Shown here in pieces: positions 7,768-7,963 of a stretch of DNA of 7,963 nucleotides. This DNA is from Alphaproteobacteria bacterium. Its GTDB lineage: Bacteria > Pseudomonadota > Alphaproteobacteria > Paracaedibacterales > CAITNM01. Within the stretch, counting starts at the first letter, position 1, and each line of letters begins with the position of its first letter. A model generated the notes under the pieces. The model saw only the letters and a program-made list of their open reading frames with translations. It searched no databases and was not told the DNA's origin. The DNA lies in NCBI GenBank assembly GCA_947499175.1, contig CANMNU010000059.1, positions 1-7,963 on the forward strand. Reading direction: 5' to 3'. Position numbers and translations under genes: made by a program.

Positions 7768-7795
7768 TTGTATGATTGAAAATTTTTTGTGAAAA
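7767..7795 (-). promoter_or_regulatory. Predicted hemW promoter
   Basis: On the - strand, TTTTCA (7795-7790, 4 of 6 to consensus) and TACAAT (7772-7767, 5 of 6) are separated by 17 bp. The start site would be near 7760, with a leader of about 20 nt containing the AAAGG ribosome site. The region is about 21% GC over 7741-7840, so matches arise easily; the assignment is tentative. Confidence 0.4.
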
Positions 7796-7830
7796 ATATA
7801 TTTAGCAATTTTAACGATTTATTAACTTTT

Positions 7831-7962
7831 TCATGGTACGTGTTTCCATCCCCCACCCCCGCCCATAATAGGGTGGGCCGCCCGCCTCGGCTCCAACCTT
7901 GCAACAGATATAGCTTCGCCAGTAGCATCTTTAAGGGCTTTAAAATGATGCCTTGAAGTAAT
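7831..7962 (-). CDS. Possible 3' end of an unidentified gene running off the right edge
   Basis: On the - strand a frame is open from the window edge to TGA at 7833-7831, giving 43 residues. It includes KDATGEAISVARLEPRR and ends in a Gly-run and WKHVP. The first part uses codons (GCC, CTT, GAT, GCT, GGC, GAA) that look plausibly coding, whereas the C-terminal part is dictated by the GC-rich patch. I do not recognise the product. A second - strand frame, also open to the edge and continuing to 7734, overlaps it, and at most one is likely to be real. If genuine, this gene would lie upstream of hemW in the same direction, with about 90 bp between them. Confidence 0.2.
   Translation of the reverse strand: MTSRHHFKALKDATGEAISVARLEPRRAAHPIMGGGGGWKHVP
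7841..7900. repeat. GC-rich patch with inverted repeat, possible dispersed intergenic element
   Basis: By hand count 7841-7900 is 40/60 G+C (67%), whereas 7741-7840 next to it is 21/100. The patch contains CCCACCC (7852-7858) and its inverse GGGTGGG (7871-7877) around a 12-nt loop. Its - strand has three closely spaced G-runs of 3, 5 and 5 (7864-7850). No T-tract follows the hairpin on either strand, so it is not an ordinary intrinsic terminator. A REP- or MITE-like repeat is one possibility; no second copy exists in this window, so repeat status is unproven. Confidence 0.3.
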
Positions 7963-7963
7963 A

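Noticed and set aside
7734..7928. 64-residue minus-strand open frame starting at an ATG and ending in the hemW start
   Set aside because: The second half is AT-rich promoter sequence translated (N/F/K/L-rich). It has no ribosome site worth noting and no recognisable domain, and it runs through the hemW promoter.
1..7963. CRISPR array, tRNA, rRNA or insertion sequence
   Set aside because: No regularly spaced repeats, cloverleaf-like segments, rRNA signatures or transposase motifs were seen on either strand.

Overview
The window is AT-rich DNA, probably from an alphaproteobacterium. A host-associated or intracellular lineage such as Holosporales/Paracaedibacter-like bacteria would fit. Three things suggest this: a long (1184-residue) adenosylcobalamin-dependent ribonucleotide reductase ending in a Cys-rich zinc ribbon of the type common in alphaproteobacteria; a HemW heme-chaperone gene; and two proteins that look like effectors or toxins (a deaminase-like fragment and a secreted Fic-like protein) lying among housekeeping genes. 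The taxonomic call is an inference; no rRNA or other marker gene is present.

Layout from left to right. Positions 1-595 (+) hold the 3' part of a gene that enters from outside the window and reads as a nucleotide/nucleic-acid deaminase only if two reading frames are joined. The first frame runs from base 1 to a TAG at 139-141, and the second is open from 131 to the TAA at 593-595. A perfect 11-bp hairpin with a short T-tract (602-635) separates it from the convergent nrdJ. nrdJ (4194-640, -) is intact, with a good Shine-Dalgarno and a recognisable -35/-10. A 180-bp divergent intergenic region leads to a small polytopic M50 (site-2-type) metalloprotease (4375-4974, +). A 246-bp gap carries a strong sigma70-like promoter (TTGATA-17-TATAAC) for a 468-residue exported protein with a C-terminal Fic motif (5221-6627, +). 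This gene ends 4 bp from the stop of the convergent hemW (7741-6632, -). The last 222 bp hold the hemW promoter with a 12-bp palindrome, then an abrupt GC-rich patch of unknown nature and an open frame running off the right edge.

The genes do not form one pathway. nrdJ (dNTP supply), the M50 protease (membrane proteolysis) and hemW (heme trafficking) are independent core functions, each apparently with its own promoter. The deaminase remnant and the Fic-like gene look like accessory cargo placed between them. The strongest leads are the frameshifted deaminase, whose catalytic H-x-E lies upstream of the obvious start of the downstream open frame; the variant Fic motif in a protein with an export signal; and the GC-rich patch in front of hemW.
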